Assembly (NCBI GenBank): GCA_028702695.1
Contig: JAQVOH010000014.1
Location: 1 to 39,882 of the forward strand
Direction of reading: 5' to 3'
Origin: Desulfotomaculaceae bacterium
GTDB taxonomy: Bacteria > Bacillota > Desulfotomaculia > Desulfotomaculales > Pelotomaculaceae
DNA length: 39,882 nt
Position 1 is the first letter of the stretch. Each line of letters starts with the position of its first letter. This document shows positions 17,018 through 26,026 of this stretch, piece after piece. Below the pieces are notes generated by a model. The model worked only from the letters and a program-made list of their open reading frames with translations. It had not been told where the DNA came from and did no database searches. The position numbers and the translations under genes were made by a program.

Positions 17018-17578
17018 TTAATCCACTTGGGATAATTTATGCGCTCTGGCCAGTTCCATACCTCTTTCGAGCGCCTTGACGTTGGCCGGGATCATGTGAT
17101 GGTGCCGTTTTGGAAAGACTTCCTTTAAGGATTGTTCAACTCCTTCAATGGATGCTACCCCGGTTAACTCAAGCAACGCCCCAAGGATGATGTTGTTTGC
17201 CACTTTGACGTTCCCAAGCGCTTCTGCTTCCTCATTGGCCTGGATGCTTACGACCTTAACGTCGCTCCGGGTAACCGGCGACTCCACCAGAGAGCTGTTG
17301 ATCATAATCAGGCCGCCCGGGACCACCGTATCCTGAAATCTCGCCAGAGAAAGGTTGTTCATTACGACCAGAACTGTGGGCTCGGTTACAAGGGGAGAGC
17401 TAATTTCCCGGTCCGAGATGGTAACACCGCAGTTGGCTACCCCGCCCCGTTTCTCTACCCCATAGATAGGGACGTAAGAAACGCACTTGCCTTCCAGTAA
17501 ACCTGCATGAGCTAGCAACTGACCAGTTGAAAGAGCTCCCTGCCCGCCAAAACCGGCAATGTAAATTTCCTCCAGCAT
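17018..17578 (-). CDS. 2-oxoacid:ferredoxin oxidoreductase, gamma subunit
   Basis: The 186-aa gamma-type subunit, with the family N-terminus EIYIAGFGGQGALSTGQLLA and the PIYGVEKRGGVANCGVTIS block. It completes the catalytic core with the alpha and beta subunits for CoA-dependent oxidative decarboxylation of a 2-oxoacid. Its start overlaps the stop of the beta gene, showing tight coupling. Specificity cannot be read from this subunit. Confidence 0.9.
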   Translation of the reverse strand: MLEEIYIAGFGGQGALSTGQLLAHAGLLEGKCVSYVPIYGVEKRGGVANCGVTISDREISSPLVTEPTVLVVMNNLSLARFQDTVVPGGLIMINSSLVESPVTRSDVKVVSIQANEEAEALGNVKVANNIILGALLELTGVASIEGVEQSLKEVFPKRHHHMIPANVKALERGMELARAHKLSQVD

Positions 17579-18324
17579 TAGGCCAACACCCCCGGTTTTT
17601 TAAACTCACCCAGCGGATAGTAAGGGATCATATTGTCCTCCAGCCATTTGACAGACTCCAGAGGAGAAAGTCCCCAGTTGGTCGGACAGGTGGAAAGCAC
17701 CTCCACCAGAGAAAATCCCAGCCCTTCCATTTGGACCTCGAAGGATTTTTTAATAACCTTTTTGGCCTGTATAATTGACTTGGGACTGTGAACGGATACC
17801 CTGGCCAGGTAAGCAGCACCTTCCAGCGGGGTAAGCATTTCACAGACCTTGACCGGAAAGCCGTTCACTTCCTTGCTACGCCCAAAGGGAGTGGTTTTAG
17901 TAACCTGTCCCATCAGGGTGGTAGGCGCCATCTGGCCGCCGGTCATGCCATAAACGGCGTTATTGATGAAAATAACGGTGATATTTTCGCCGCGCGCGGC
18001 AGCGTGCACAAACTCCCCGGTGCCGATGGCGGCCAGATCACCATCACCCTGGTAGGTAAAAATGATCCGGTCCGGCAGGACCCTCTTTATTCCTGTAGCA
18101 ACGGCAGGGGCTCTTCCGTGTGAAGCCTGGACCATATCCATATCAAAATACTCCATGGTGAAGACTGAACACCCCACTGAGGTCATACCAATGGTGGTGT
18201 TTTGGATGCCGAGTTCGTCAATCACTTCTGCAATAAGGCGGTGCGCTATGCCGTGGGTACAACCGGGGCAGTAGTGATAAGCTACGTCTTTTAGTGTTTT
18301 TGGCCTGGTAAATACCTTTTTCAT
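17578..18324 (-). CDS. 2-oxoacid:ferredoxin oxidoreductase, beta subunit (TPP-binding)
   Basis: The 248-aa thiamine-diphosphate subunit. YHYCPGCTHG carries the cysteines that ligand a [4Fe-4S] cluster near the N-terminus, and GDGDLAAIGTGEFVHAAARG with NNAVYGMTGGQ is the TPP/Mg site. ATG 18324 overlaps the alpha stop (ATGA) and has GGGGGTG 6 nt upstream. An open frame extends 56 codons upstream inside the alpha gene, but that part has no family likeness and was dropped. Confidence 0.93.
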   Translation of the reverse strand: MKKVFTRPKTLKDVAYHYCPGCTHGIAHRLIAEVIDELGIQNTTIGMTSVGCSVFTMEYFDMDMVQASHGRAPAVATGIKRVLPDRIIFTYQGDGDLAAIGTGEFVHAAARGENITVIFINNAVYGMTGGQMAPTTLMGQVTKTTPFGRSKEVNGFPVKVCEMLTPLEGAAYLARVSVHSPKSIIQAKKVIKKSFEVQMEGLGFSLVEVLSTCPTNWGLSPLESVKWLEDNMIPYYPLGEFKKPGVLA

Positions 18325-19388
18325 CGGAGTGCACCCCCGTTGTACAATTTTACGACTTCCTCCAGGATGTCTCTGGCCACCGGAACCATCCCGCCCAGAC
18401 GGCCGTAATGGTAAACGGGAATTTTGCCTTTGACCGCCAGTTGAACATCCTCCTGCATTTGCCCCATGTTCATCTCTACCGCAAGCATCCACTTCACCCT
18501 GCCGGCTATATCCTCGATAAAATCATAAGGGAACGGCCATAGGGTAATAGGTCTGATCATGCCTACCGGGATACCCCGCTGCCTGGCTTTATCCACAACC
18601 GAACGGCAGAGCCTGGAGGCCGTACCAAAAGCCACCAGGACGATTTCAGCCCCTTCCAGCAGGTAACTATCACAGAGCGGCTCATTTTGGCGTATCTGTT
18701 GGTATTTTTTCTCGAGTCTTAAGTTTACGACTTCCATTTCTTCCGGAATAACATAGCAGGAATTAATCACGTTTCTACCCTGATGGTAAGCCATCCCGGT
18801 AGCCGCCCAGGGTTTGGCCGGCAACTCTATATTGCGCTCTTCCTCCAACTCCACCGGCTCCATCATCTGGGCCATGATCCCGTCCGCCATTACCATAACC
18901 GGGTTGCGATATTGGTCAGCCAGGTCAAAGGCCTTTTGGGTGTAGTCCAGTATTTCCTGCACAGAATTAGGCGCCAGGACGATCATATGATAATCTCCGT
19001 GGCCGCCTCCCTTGGTAGCCTGAAAATAGTCTGCTTGTGAAGGCGCTATATTGCCCAAGCCAGGACCACCCCGCATCAGGTTGACCGCTACACAGGGTAG
19101 TTCTGCTCCAGCCATGTAGGAGAAACCCTCCTGCATCAGGCTGATGCCTGGTCCCGAGGATGCGGTCATTACCCTTGCGCCCGCTCCAGCAGCACCGTAA
19201 ACCATATTGATAGAGGCTACCTCACTCTCTGCCTGAAGATACAGGCCCCCTACTTCCGGCAGGCGTCTGGCCAGATAGTGGGTCAGTTCACTTTGGGGCG
19301 TAATGGGATAACCAAAAAAGTAGCGGCAGCCAGCCCTCACCGCTGCTTCACCGATAGCGTCGGTTCCTTTCATTAAAAGCCTGGTCAA
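18321..19388 (-). CDS. vorB: 2-oxoacid:ferredoxin oxidoreductase, alpha subunit (VorB-like)
   Basis: The 355-aa pyrimidine-binding subunit: LMKGTDAIGEAAVRAGCRYFFGYPITPQSEL, then ASSGPGISLMQEGFSYMAGAELP. This N-terminus and the gene order delta-alpha-beta-gamma are those annotated as branched-chain (3-methyl-2-oxobutanoate) oxidoreductase VorB. 2-Oxoglutarate (KorA) enzymes are very close, so the substrate is likely but not certain. The reaction yields acyl-CoA, CO2 and reduced ferredoxin in the cytoplasm. It overlaps the ferredoxin gene by 4 nt. Confidence 0.88.
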   Translation of the reverse strand: MTRLLMKGTDAIGEAAVRAGCRYFFGYPITPQSELTHYLARRLPEVGGLYLQAESEVASINMVYGAAGAGARVMTASSGPGISLMQEGFSYMAGAELPCVAVNLMRGGPGLGNIAPSQADYFQATKGGGHGDYHMIVLAPNSVQEILDYTQKAFDLADQYRNPVMVMADGIMAQMMEPVELEEERNIELPAKPWAATGMAYHQGRNVINSCYVIPEEMEVVNLRLEKKYQQIRQNEPLCDSYLLEGAEIVLVAFGTASRLCRSVVDKARQRGIPVGMIRPITLWPFPYDFIEDIAGRVKWMLAVEMNMGQMQEDVQLAVKGKIPVYHYGRLGGMVPVARDILEEVVKLYNGGALR

Positions 19389-19603
19389 ACGCTCCTCTCC
19401 TCTCTCTCTACTTCAATCACCATGTCGGGACACACCAGCGCACACAATGCGCAACCGGTGCACTTGTCCTGTTCTTTTACCCCGGCGGGGTGATAGCCCA
19501 TGCTGTTGATCTGCGCGGTCATACTAATAATATTTTTGGGGCACACCGGCAGACACAGCTGACAGCCTTTACAGCGTTCCTCTTGAAAGGTTACTCTTGC
19601 CAA
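19385..19603 (-). CDS. 2-oxoacid:ferredoxin oxidoreductase, delta (ferredoxin) subunit
   Basis: A 72-aa two-cluster ferredoxin with CKGCQLCLPVCPKN and CTGCALCALVCPD, i.e. two C-x2-C-x2-C-x3-C-P motifs for two [4Fe-4S] clusters. It passes electrons from the TPP subunit to free ferredoxin. The start is TTG 19603 with AGGAGGGAG upstream. It is the first gene of the four-gene oxidoreductase operon. The 213 nt between it and the ATPase gene hold nothing I recognise. Confidence 0.93.
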   Translation of the reverse strand: MARVTFQEERCKGCQLCLPVCPKNIISMTAQINSMGYHPAGVKEQDKCTGCALCALVCPDMVIEVEREERSV

Positions 19604-19816
19604 AACTAGACTCTCCCTCCTGAAATCAACAAATATGTGTAGACATGTTCAATGAACTCTATATATCAAATTTATTGGTTGCAGTATTCATCGTAGGTGT
19701 ATCAACTCTGCAAGTTTGCTACATGCTGTTGACGGCCGACAGAATGTAACAGCTTGACAATTATGCCCTTTGTGAATTATCCAGTCACTCGAACTGCGCA
19801 ACAGTGTATGAGATTT

Positions 19817-20500
19817 CTACGAATGATACTTTGCATCTTCCCAAGGTGGCTTCATGAAAATATCAATTGGTAGGACTCGAGCCCCAAGGGTGCCCAGTTG
19901 GTCAGCCAGATCACTGCGGGCTGCTATAAATGCAACCGGTAGGCCCAAGTGTCCAGCTACTGCGGAGACAACGCTGACTCCTTCCAAAATGATTTTCGCG
20001 TCTGTCTGGCAGCCTAGATTGGTATTGCAGATTAGAGCGTTTACCTGTAACCGGGAAGTCTTTTCAACTCCCCTCATGATCTTGATAATGCCGCTTTCAT
20101 CCCTCGTATTGGGGCGGCAGGTATTAATAACAAAAAAAACATTACAGGGTTCTGCGTTAAGTTGTTCCCTAAAACGGCCCAGGGCTGTGGCGCCGATATC
20201 GTCGCCGCCAACATCAATGATTGCATGCCCCTCACCTTTGAAAATACCATAAACTGCAGCAGGCAGGGCTGGAACATCGGCGCCTGAAAGTTTGCCGCTC
20301 GGGCTGATAACCTTTATCCCTTTGCTTTCAAGGCTTTCCCTGACTGCTCTGACCCTGAAATACGGGTTAATCAGATCAAGGTCAACTACTGTTACCTCTT
20401 CACCTTGGCCGCGTAAATATAAGGCATAGTTTAGGGCAGTTTCGGTTTTACCGCTGCCGAAACCTCCTGTAAATACGCTGATACGTTTTATACTGGTCAG
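19817..20500 (-). CDS. P-loop nucleotide-binding protein (SIMIBI/CobQ-MinD-like) with non-canonical start
   Basis: A 227-aa protein with Walker A FTGGFGSGKTETALNYAL near residue 10, then VVDLDLINPYFRVRAVRE and AIIDVGGDDIGA (Walker B-like), the pattern of the MinD/CobQ/ATP-binding group. The reading frame is open from a stop at 20537-20539 to 19817. Within it there is no ATG, GTG or TTG before codon ATG 20077, which would cut off the P-loop. GGAGGT at 20507-20512 points to CTG 20500 (7 nt spacing); CTG 20503 or an ATA/ATC is less well placed. It precedes the 2-oxoacid oxidoreductase operon. Function unknown; a maturation or regulatory ATPase for the oxidoreductase is only a guess. Confidence 0.8.
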   Translation of the reverse strand: MTSIKRISVFTGGFGSGKTETALNYALYLRGQGEEVTVVDLDLINPYFRVRAVRESLESKGIKVISPSGKLSGADVPALPAAVYGIFKGEGHAIIDVGGDDIGATALGRFREQLNAEPCNVFFVINTCRPNTRDESGIIKIMRGVEKTSRLQVNALICNTNLGCQTDAKIILEGVSVVSAVAGHLGLPVAFIAARSDLADQLGTLGARVLPIDIFMKPPWEDAKYHS

Positions 20501-20610
20501 CAGGATACCTCCTTCCTGACATAAATCTTCTATATTCTACGTTTTTATTATAAAACCCTTTAGCAATAATGTCCTGAATATTAAACTATTATAAAATACA
20601 AAATATACAA

Positions 20611-20635
20611 AAATAAAAACCCTTCACAAGAAGGG
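20611..20635 (-). terminator. spo0A terminator
   Basis: Stem cccttc (20620-20625) with gaaggg (20630-20635), loop acaa; on the minus strand TTTTTATTTTTG follows. It is about 75 nt after the spo0A stop codon. Confidence 0.8.
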
Positions 20636-20707
20636 CGAATTTGCTCTGATCACTTTATTCACTTATAAAAAAATAATGGCTGGATAGGATATTAATCAAC
20701 AGACTTT

Positions 20708-21484
20708 TTAACTAACCTTAGTCTCAATTCTCAACTTATCCGCCACCATCGCGATAAATTCACTATTTGTAGGCTTGCCGCGTTCAAGGTTAATGGTATA
20801 GCCGAAAAATTTGGTCATCATGTCCACATTGCCGCGATCCCAGGCCAGTTCAATAGCGTGCCTGATAGCGCGTTCAACCCTACTGGGAGTTGTTTGAAAC
20901 TTCTGGGCTATCATGGGATACAATTCCTTGGTAACCGCACCGAGCAGGTTGATATCGTTGATTACCATTAAAATAGCATCCCGCAGATAGTGGTAACCTT
21001 TAATATGCGCGGGGACACCCATTTCATGGATAATATTTGTTACTGCAATATCCAGATTCTTTGGTTTAACCGGGGCGATATACTGCGATACATTGACCCC
21101 ATCCGCTAGCTGCCGGATGCGAGTGGCCAGTACATTAAAGTCAAAGGGTTTTAAAATGTAGTAGTCGGCGCCCAGTTCAACCGCCCGTTGGGTTACACTC
21201 TCTTGTCCAAAGGCCGTCAGCATAATAATTTTTGGCTTGCTGCCCGTATTGCCGGTAACCAACTTTTCCAAGACACCAATCCCGTCCAGGTGCGGCATAA
21301 TAATATCCAGCACGACGACATCCGGACTGTTTTCCTGGATCATTTGAATGGCTTCCAGGCCATTATAAGCAATACCGATTAGATTGAAATCTTCCTGCTG
21401 GGTTATGAATTCCTTTAGCAGCTCACAGAAATCTCTGTTATCATCTGCGATTAAAAGTCTGATTGCTTTCTTTGGCATAAACAC
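20708..21484 (-). CDS. spo0A: Sporulation master response regulator Spo0A
   Basis: The DNA-binding regulator that commits the cell to sporulation when phosphorylated. The receiver domain has the acidic pair in LIADDNRDF, phospho-acceptor Asp60 in [12 protein letters not shown], the Thr in LTAF and the Lys in LKPFD. After a linker the effector domain follows from about residue 140, with the Spo0A recognition helix in [14 protein letters not shown] and the conserved AWDRGN. The length of 258 aa is standard. GTG 21484 (5 nt from GGAGG) or ATG 21478 may be used. It directly follows spoIVB as in Bacillus, with its own promoter and terminator. Confidence 0.97.
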   Translation of the reverse strand: MFMPKKAIRLLIADDNRDFCELLKEFITQQEDFNLIGIAYNGLEAIQMIQENSPDVVVLDIIMPHLDGIGVLEKLVTGNTGSKPKIIMLTAFGQESVTQRAVELGADYYILKPFDFNVLATRIRQLADGVNVSQYIAPVKPKNLDIAVTNIIHEMGVPAHIKGYHYLRDAILMVINDINLLGAVTKELYPMIAQKFQTTPSRVERAIRHAIELAWDRGNVDMMTKFFGYTINLERGKPTNSEFIAMVADKLRIETKVS

Positions 21485-21533
21485 TCCCGCCTCCTAAATA
21501 TTTCTAGTTTTATGTTTAGTATATTTAACCAAA

Positions 21534-21562
21534 TGATTCGACGATCAAAATGAATGTCCTTC
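21534..21562 (-). promoter_or_regulatory. Sigma-H promoter of spo0A overlapping a 0A box
   Basis: On the minus strand GAAGGACAT (21562-21554) fits the sigma-H -35 consensus RNAGGAWWW with one mismatch. After exactly 11 nt, GTCGAATCA (21542-21534) fits RNNGAATWW with one mismatch. The overlapping CGTCGAA (21543-21537) matches the Spo0A box TGTCGAA at six of seven positions. Bacillus spo0A has the same design: a sigma-H promoter controlled by Spo0A itself. Confidence 0.72.
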
Positions 21563-21611
21563 CAGAATAAAAGGAAATTTTTTGATATTTTATTGAAAGC
21601 CATGTCGGAAG

Positions 21612-21655
21612 CCTCTTAAAAAAGAAATTAACCCTGGGAATATAGCGTTTCCCAG
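21612..21655 (-). terminator. Possible spoIVB terminator
   Basis: Stem ctgggaa (21634-21640) with ttcccag (21649-21655), loop of 8. On the minus strand GGTTAATTTCTTTTTT follows, so the U tract is displaced by several bases and the call is moderate. It would separate spoIVB from spo0A. Confidence 0.45.
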
Positions 21656-21691
21656 AGTAAAAGAATAAAGCAAAAAATTATATTTATAATA

Positions 21692-23011
21692 TTATGCGGC
21701 TGGTTCCTTTATAATCTGACCGGAATCATCCAACAGGCCGGATTCTTCTAACATCCATTCAGCTGATACACCATATCCTCTGGTTGGATCATTCACAAAA
21801 ACGTGGGTAATCGCACCAATTAGCCTTTCCTCCTGAATAATTGGACTGCCGCTCATACCCTGTATAATACCACCGGTTTTTTCAAGCAGCCTTTCATCAG
21901 TTATTTTTATTACAAGTGCCTTGCCGTCCTGCCTGACCTGGGGACTAATTTTTAAAATTTCTACAGAAAATTTTTCTACGTTATCACCGCTTAAGACCGT
22001 TAGTATTTCCGCTGGCCCTTCATGGATTTGACTGGTCATGGCGACTGGTATTGGTTCTGTAAAAACAGGATTTTGGAGTGGTTTCTCGAGATTGCCGAAT
22101 ATACCCAACTTGGTGTTTTTGCTAATGGTTCCGGACAATGACTTGTCACCCTGAAGTATGCCAATTTTTTCTCCCGGCTGTCCTCGTTTGCCTTTAGCAA
22201 TACCTTGGACTCTGGAGCCTACGATTTTACCATCCTGCAGATCAACCGGCTGGCTGGAGTTAACATCAGTGATGACGTGACCAAGGGCGCCGTAAGACTT
22301 GCTGCCTGGTTCATAAAAGGTTATGGTACCTACTCCGGCTGCACTATCCCTGGTCATTAAACCTACCCGGTAATCAGAAGTTTCCTTGCATAAAACGGGG
22401 TTTAAAGTCGTGCTGAAAGTTTCATTTCCTCTTTTTACCTCTACCGCCATTGATCCGCCTGCTGCTCCAGTTCTGGCCACGATATCTTTAAGCTGGCTGT
22501 TGCTACGCATCTCTAACCCATCAATCTGGAGGATTACATCTCCTTGTTTAATACCTGCCAGTGAGGCCGGATTTATTTTCTGATCGTCATGATTAACCAC
22601 ATCATATGCGCCGGCGACAATAATTCCCCTGGCATGGATTAAAACCCCGATGGATTGTCCACCTGGAACGACTCTTAGTTCCGGCACAACACTCACCAGC
22701 ATATCACGTACCGGTACCACACCGTATAAGCTAAGCCTAAGTTTTAACTGACCTGGATTTAATGCTACAGGTTTTGACCCGGAAATAAAATCTCCTTCAA
22801 CAACACTTTCTTGAAGAGCGTTGCTTTGACTATTAACTATTTCCAGTTTTAAACCTTTTTCTAATGGAGCGGGAAATTTAAGATTGAGCGGCTGGCCAAC
22901 AGTTACTAAATGCTTTTCAGGCGGAAGCAGTGTGCCTTGAACCTGATAAGTTAGCATAACTGATAATAAAATCAAAATGCCACCAATAAAACCGTATGTT
23001 TTCCCCCTCAA
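21692..23011 (-). CDS. spoIVB: SpoIVB serine peptidase
   Basis: A forespore-secreted serine peptidase that triggers sigma-K activation by cleaving SpoIVFA. The 439-aa protein has one N-terminal membrane anchor (residues 7-23), a PDZ domain at about 115-195 and an S55 peptidase domain. His245 in GALGHVITD and Ser387 in QGMSGSP fit the catalytic His and Ser. TTG 23011 is used, with GGAGGGG 6 nt upstream. It lies between recN and spo0A exactly as in Bacillus. The 265 nt upstream are AT-rich; I saw no certain sigma-F or sigma-G promoter. Confidence 0.95.
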   Translation of the reverse strand: MRGKTYGFIGGILILLSVMLTYQVQGTLLPPEKHLVTVGQPLNLKFPAPLEKGLKLEIVNSQSNALQESVVEGDFISGSKPVALNPGQLKLRLSLYGVVPVRDMLVSVVPELRVVPGGQSIGVLIHARGIIVAGAYDVVNHDDQKINPASLAGIKQGDVILQIDGLEMRSNSQLKDIVARTGAAGGSMAVEVKRGNETFSTTLNPVLCKETSDYRVGLMTRDSAAGVGTITFYEPGSKSYGALGHVITDVNSSQPVDLQDGKIVGSRVQGIAKGKRGQPGEKIGILQGDKSLSGTISKNTKLGIFGNLEKPLQNPVFTEPIPVAMTSQIHEGPAEILTVLSGDNVEKFSVEILKISPQVRQDGKALVIKITDERLLEKTGGIIQGMSGSPIIQEERLIGAITHVFVNDPTRGYGVSAEWMLEESGLLDDSGQIIKEPAA

Positions 23012-23226
23012 GCATCACCCCTCCAATATTATTGCCATCCACCTCCAAATATTGATATCATTATTTAGATAACCCAATATACTTATTTCTTTTTATAAAA
23101 TTAATTGCAAACTTATAATAACCTTATTAAATATCTAATATTCAGCCTAAAAATGTTTCAAAATCCCAAACACAGAGTCTGTTTAGGTTTTTTTATATAT
23201 GTAATTTTTTGTTTTGTTGCCTAGAA

Positions 23227-23260
23227 ATAAAAAAAACCGCACTTATTAAAATAATGCGGT
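23227..23260 (-). terminator. recN terminator
   Basis: accgca (23236-23241) pairs with tgcggt (23255-23260), with additional ttat/ataa pairs inside. On the minus strand a run of eight T follows. It begins 17 nt after the recN stop codon. Confidence 0.88.
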
Positions 23261-23276
23261 ATAATCTAAAAATATT

Positions 23277-24965
23277 TCATATTTTGATGGAACTTTTAAG
23301 CATCTGGCTTGCGTGCATACGCGTTATATCTGTAACGTCTTTACCGCCGAGCATCCTTGCCAGCTCTTCCACTCGCTGTTCCCGGTCAAGCAGTTCAATC
23401 CTGGTTACCGTTCGCACACCGTCAAACTCTTTGATTATTCTGTGGTGCGCCCTGGCATGGGCAGCCACCTGCGGCGAGTGAGTAACACAAATTACCTGGT
23501 GCTGTTCACCCAATTGAGATAATTTCTCTGCCACCGCCTGCAGGGCACGGCCACCAATACCGGCGTCAACTTCGTCAAACACCAGCACAGGCTTGTCATC
23601 GGCTTGTGCCAGCAGGGTCTTAAGCGCCAGCATAATCCGGGACAGTTCACCGCCTGATGCAATTTTGGCCAGAGGCTTTAGAGGTTCACCCAGGTTAGGG
23701 GATATCAAAAACTCAATTTGCTCCAGGCCTCCCGGGGAAGGCTCCTCGATGGAGGTGAATGCTAATGATAATACCACTCTCCCCATCTCCAGTGAGGCCA
23801 GTTCACTAGCCACCCGTTCCTCCAGCAGTCGACCCGCAGCACTGCGGGCGCTACTGAGCGCTTTTGCTGCCTGGTAATAGGTTGCCGCAGCAACGTCTAA
23901 TTCCCTACCGGAAGATGCCAATTCTTCATCAAGGTTTTGCAGGTTTTGTAATTCAATGACGGCGTTGTCCAGGAACTGCAGAATCATGGTTATGCCATCA
24001 CCGTATTTTTTCTTTAGGATTTTAATCTGGTTTAGTCTATCATCAACTACTTCCAATCTCTGTGGACTGTACTCCACCGTGTCCCGGTAGACAGCCAAAT
24101 CACGGGCAGCGTCTTCCGCCTGGTAAAGAGAGCTTTCTAATGCAATTAATAAATTGTTAGCGCTGCTATCGTAGGCAACCAGGGCTCTTAAGTTTTCGAC
24201 CGCCTGGGCCAGGAGGTCGATGGCAGAGGGCTGCCCCCCGTTTCCATCGTAAAGATGACTATAGGCTTCTCCAGCCAACAAACTGATTTTTTCAGAGTTC
24301 ACAAGCACATTTTTTTCCCTGTCTAATTCCTCGTCCTCACCGGGCGTAGGCTTAACCTGCTGGATTTCTTCAATCTGGTAGCGCAAGGTATCGGCACGCC
24401 TGGTCCTATCCCCCGCGTCACTTTGAAGTTTTTCCATGCGGGCGCGGGCTTCGCTCCAGCTTTGATAGGACGATTTAACGTGGTAGAGCAGGTCAAGAAG
24501 CCTGGTTCCCCCAAAATGGTCTAAAAGCTCACGATGTTTTTGCTGGTTTAAAAGCGAATTTTGTTCATGCTGAACCTGCAGGTCAGCCATGTTTTTCCCG
24601 ATTATCTTATAAAAAGCCAGGGGTACTACCTGACCGTTAACCCGGCAGATATTTTTCCCGGAACGGGTGAGTTCCCTGGATAGCACCAGGCAATCCTCCT
24701 CGCTCAGCTCAATTCCCTGCTTACTAAGTAGTTGCTCCAGGGACTTGTGCCTGGCCGGGTCAAAGGTTGCTTCTACCAGAGCTTTTTCCGTCCCACTGCG
24801 AATTTGTTCGTTATGTGCCCTGCCCCCGAGAGCTATCTCCAAAGCGTCAATAATAATTGTCTTCCCCGTTCCTGTTTCGCCGGTGAGGATATTTAAGCCT
24901 TCCTGGAAATCTATTGTAATCTGTTCTATTAAGCTAAAATTTTTTATGTAGATGTTCAAAAGCAT
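23277..24965 (-). CDS. recN: DNA repair protein RecN
   Basis: An SMC-like ATPase recruited to double-strand breaks. The 562-aa protein has Walker A GETGTGKT near residue 30, a long coiled-coil-rich centre, the ABC signature LAKIASGGELSRIMLALK and Walker B PVLVFDEVDAGIGG, then QVICVTHSPQVAAHA. ATG 24965 gives the standard start LLNIYIKNFSLIEQI with GGGGTG 5 nt upstream; it is 4 nt after argR. The argR-recN pair is conserved across Firmicutes. Confidence 0.96.
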   Translation of the reverse strand: MLLNIYIKNFSLIEQITIDFQEGLNILTGETGTGKTIIIDALEIALGGRAHNEQIRSGTEKALVEATFDPARHKSLEQLLSKQGIELSEEDCLVLSRELTRSGKNICRVNGQVVPLAFYKIIGKNMADLQVQHEQNSLLNQQKHRELLDHFGGTRLLDLLYHVKSSYQSWSEARARMEKLQSDAGDRTRRADTLRYQIEEIQQVKPTPGEDEELDREKNVLVNSEKISLLAGEAYSHLYDGNGGQPSAIDLLAQAVENLRALVAYDSSANNLLIALESSLYQAEDAARDLAVYRDTVEYSPQRLEVVDDRLNQIKILKKKYGDGITMILQFLDNAVIELQNLQNLDEELASSGRELDVAAATYYQAAKALSSARSAAGRLLEERVASELASLEMGRVVLSLAFTSIEEPSPGGLEQIEFLISPNLGEPLKPLAKIASGGELSRIMLALKTLLAQADDKPVLVFDEVDAGIGGRALQAVAEKLSQLGEQHQVICVTHSPQVAAHARAHHRIIKEFDGVRTVTRIELLDREQRVEELARMLGGKDVTDITRMHASQMLKSSIKI

Positions 24966-24969
24966 TCTC

Positions 24970-25431
24970 TCACCCCTTTTTGAGGCTGAGTTCCTCAAAC
25001 CTGTTCAGAACATCCGCAGTGGCCCGCTTCGGCTTGACTATTACGAGAATGGTATCATCTCCCCCTACCGTGCCGATAACCTCCTGCCAACCGGCCTGGT
25101 CTATGGCGGATGCAACAGCCTGTGCCCCACCGGGGTGAGTTTTGATAATAATCAGGTTTTCACTTAAATCCAAACTTACTACTGAATCACGGAAAAGTCG
25201 CTTTAAAAGGCCTTCAAAACGGGGTTGAGCCCTCTCAACCCCAAGGGAGTAAAGGGAGATGTTGTTTTCAGCTGGTATTTTGACCAGTCCCAGTTCCTTA
25301 ATATCCCGTGAGATAGTAGCCTGGGTTACCTTGAAGCCTGAGTTTTTGAGAGCTGAAGCGAGTTCTTCCTGGGTTTCTACTGCTTGCCTCGATATAATCT
25401 CAAGGATTTTGCGCTGCCGGCTGGTTTTCAT
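24970..25431 (-). CDS. argR: Arginine repressor ArgR/AhrC
   Basis: A hexameric arginine-responsive regulator. The N-terminal winged helix ([21 protein letters not shown], then [17 protein letters not shown] with the SRD recognition motif) is followed by the C-terminal oligomerisation and arginine-binding domain with [15 protein letters not shown] 25431 (153 aa) follows AGGTG at 6 nt spacing. Its 5' end overlaps the mnmM gene by 32 nt. No ARG box was evident at its own start. Confidence 0.95.
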   Translation of the reverse strand: MKTSRQRKILEIISRQAVETQEELASALKNSGFKVTQATISRDIKELGLVKIPAENNISLYSLGVERAQPRFEGLLKRLFRDSVVSLDLSENLIIIKTHPGGAQAVASAIDQAGWQEVIGTVGGDDTILVIVKPKRATADVLNRFEELSLKKG

Positions 25432-26026
25432 CGCCAACACCTGCCTTCTCGATTACAATTACCACCGGCGCTTGTGCTGAACGGTTAATAAAGTTCAACC
25501 GCACTACACGGTACAGGCTTACGTCAAGGGAGGAGGCCACCCCCTCCACCACAGCTAATTCCTCTTGGCCACCAGGGTGCCCGGTGTATATAACCAGCCC
25601 TATTCTCCCCTCCGGTTTCAACATTTTCAGGGCCGCTCTCAACGCTCTTGCAGTTGTTTCACTAGTTGTAACAAGGTTGTGGTCACCGCCGGGTAAATAG
25701 CCCAGGTTGAATATTACCGCATCGACCGGGGCAGTGACCAGTTGCTCCATCTCTTCATGACTGCTGTGCAGCAGGATTACCCGGTCGAGAACCCCAGCCT
25801 TTTGTAGTAGTAATGACGTCTTTGCAAGAGCTCCTGCCTGGATGTCTATAGCGTAAACCTTCCCCTGAGGACCGACCTGGCGGGCCAGAAAAAGTGTGTC
25901 ACAACCGTTACCAGCAGTCGCATCTATCGCAGTTCCACCAGGACCCAATGCTTCGGATAGTAGAAGATGAGCGAGATGGACAGCGCTGCCAAGTCCTTTA
26001 AGCACCGTTGCGGTCTCCCTCTTCAT
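25400..26026 (-). CDS. mnmM: Class I SAM methyltransferase, YtqB/MnmM family
   Basis: A 208-aa Rossmann methyltransferase. SAM motif I is [16 protein letters not shown], motif II VYAIDIQ, and [10 protein letters not shown] is the hallmark of the YtqB (PF06962, formerly 'rRNA methylase') family. Bacillus and Staphylococcus members were shown to methylate the aminomethyl group of nm5s2U at tRNA position 34 and were renamed MnmM; I transfer that role by family. It overlaps nadK by 29 nt and argR by 32 nt, so it is translated in a coupled series. Confidence 0.85.
   Translation of the reverse strand: MKRETATVLKGLGSAVHLAHLLLSEALGPGGTAIDATAGNGCDTLFLARQVGPQGKVYAIDIQAGALAKTSLLLQKAGVLDRVILLHSSHEEMEQLVTAPVDAVIFNLGYLPGGDHNLVTTSETTARALRAALKMLKPEGRIGLVIYTGHPGGQEELAVVEGVASSLDVSLYRVVRLNFINRSAQAPVVIVIEKAGVGDENQPAAQNP

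Noticed and set aside
18325-18492. 56-codon N-terminal extension of the oxidoreductase beta subunit
   Set aside because: It lies within the alpha gene, is low-complexity Gly/Arg-rich, and ATG 18324 has a proper SD and the ATGA overlap.
20074-20277. 67-codon minus-strand frame next to the short ATPase fragment, read as a separate gene
   Set aside because: It is in a different frame from the real P-loop protein, which is continuous through this region; its sequence has no recognisable features.
23041-23110. Sigma-G/F promoter of spoIVB (GTATA near 23083)
   Set aside because: The -35-like GTATA has no acceptable -10 partner at 15-18 nt.
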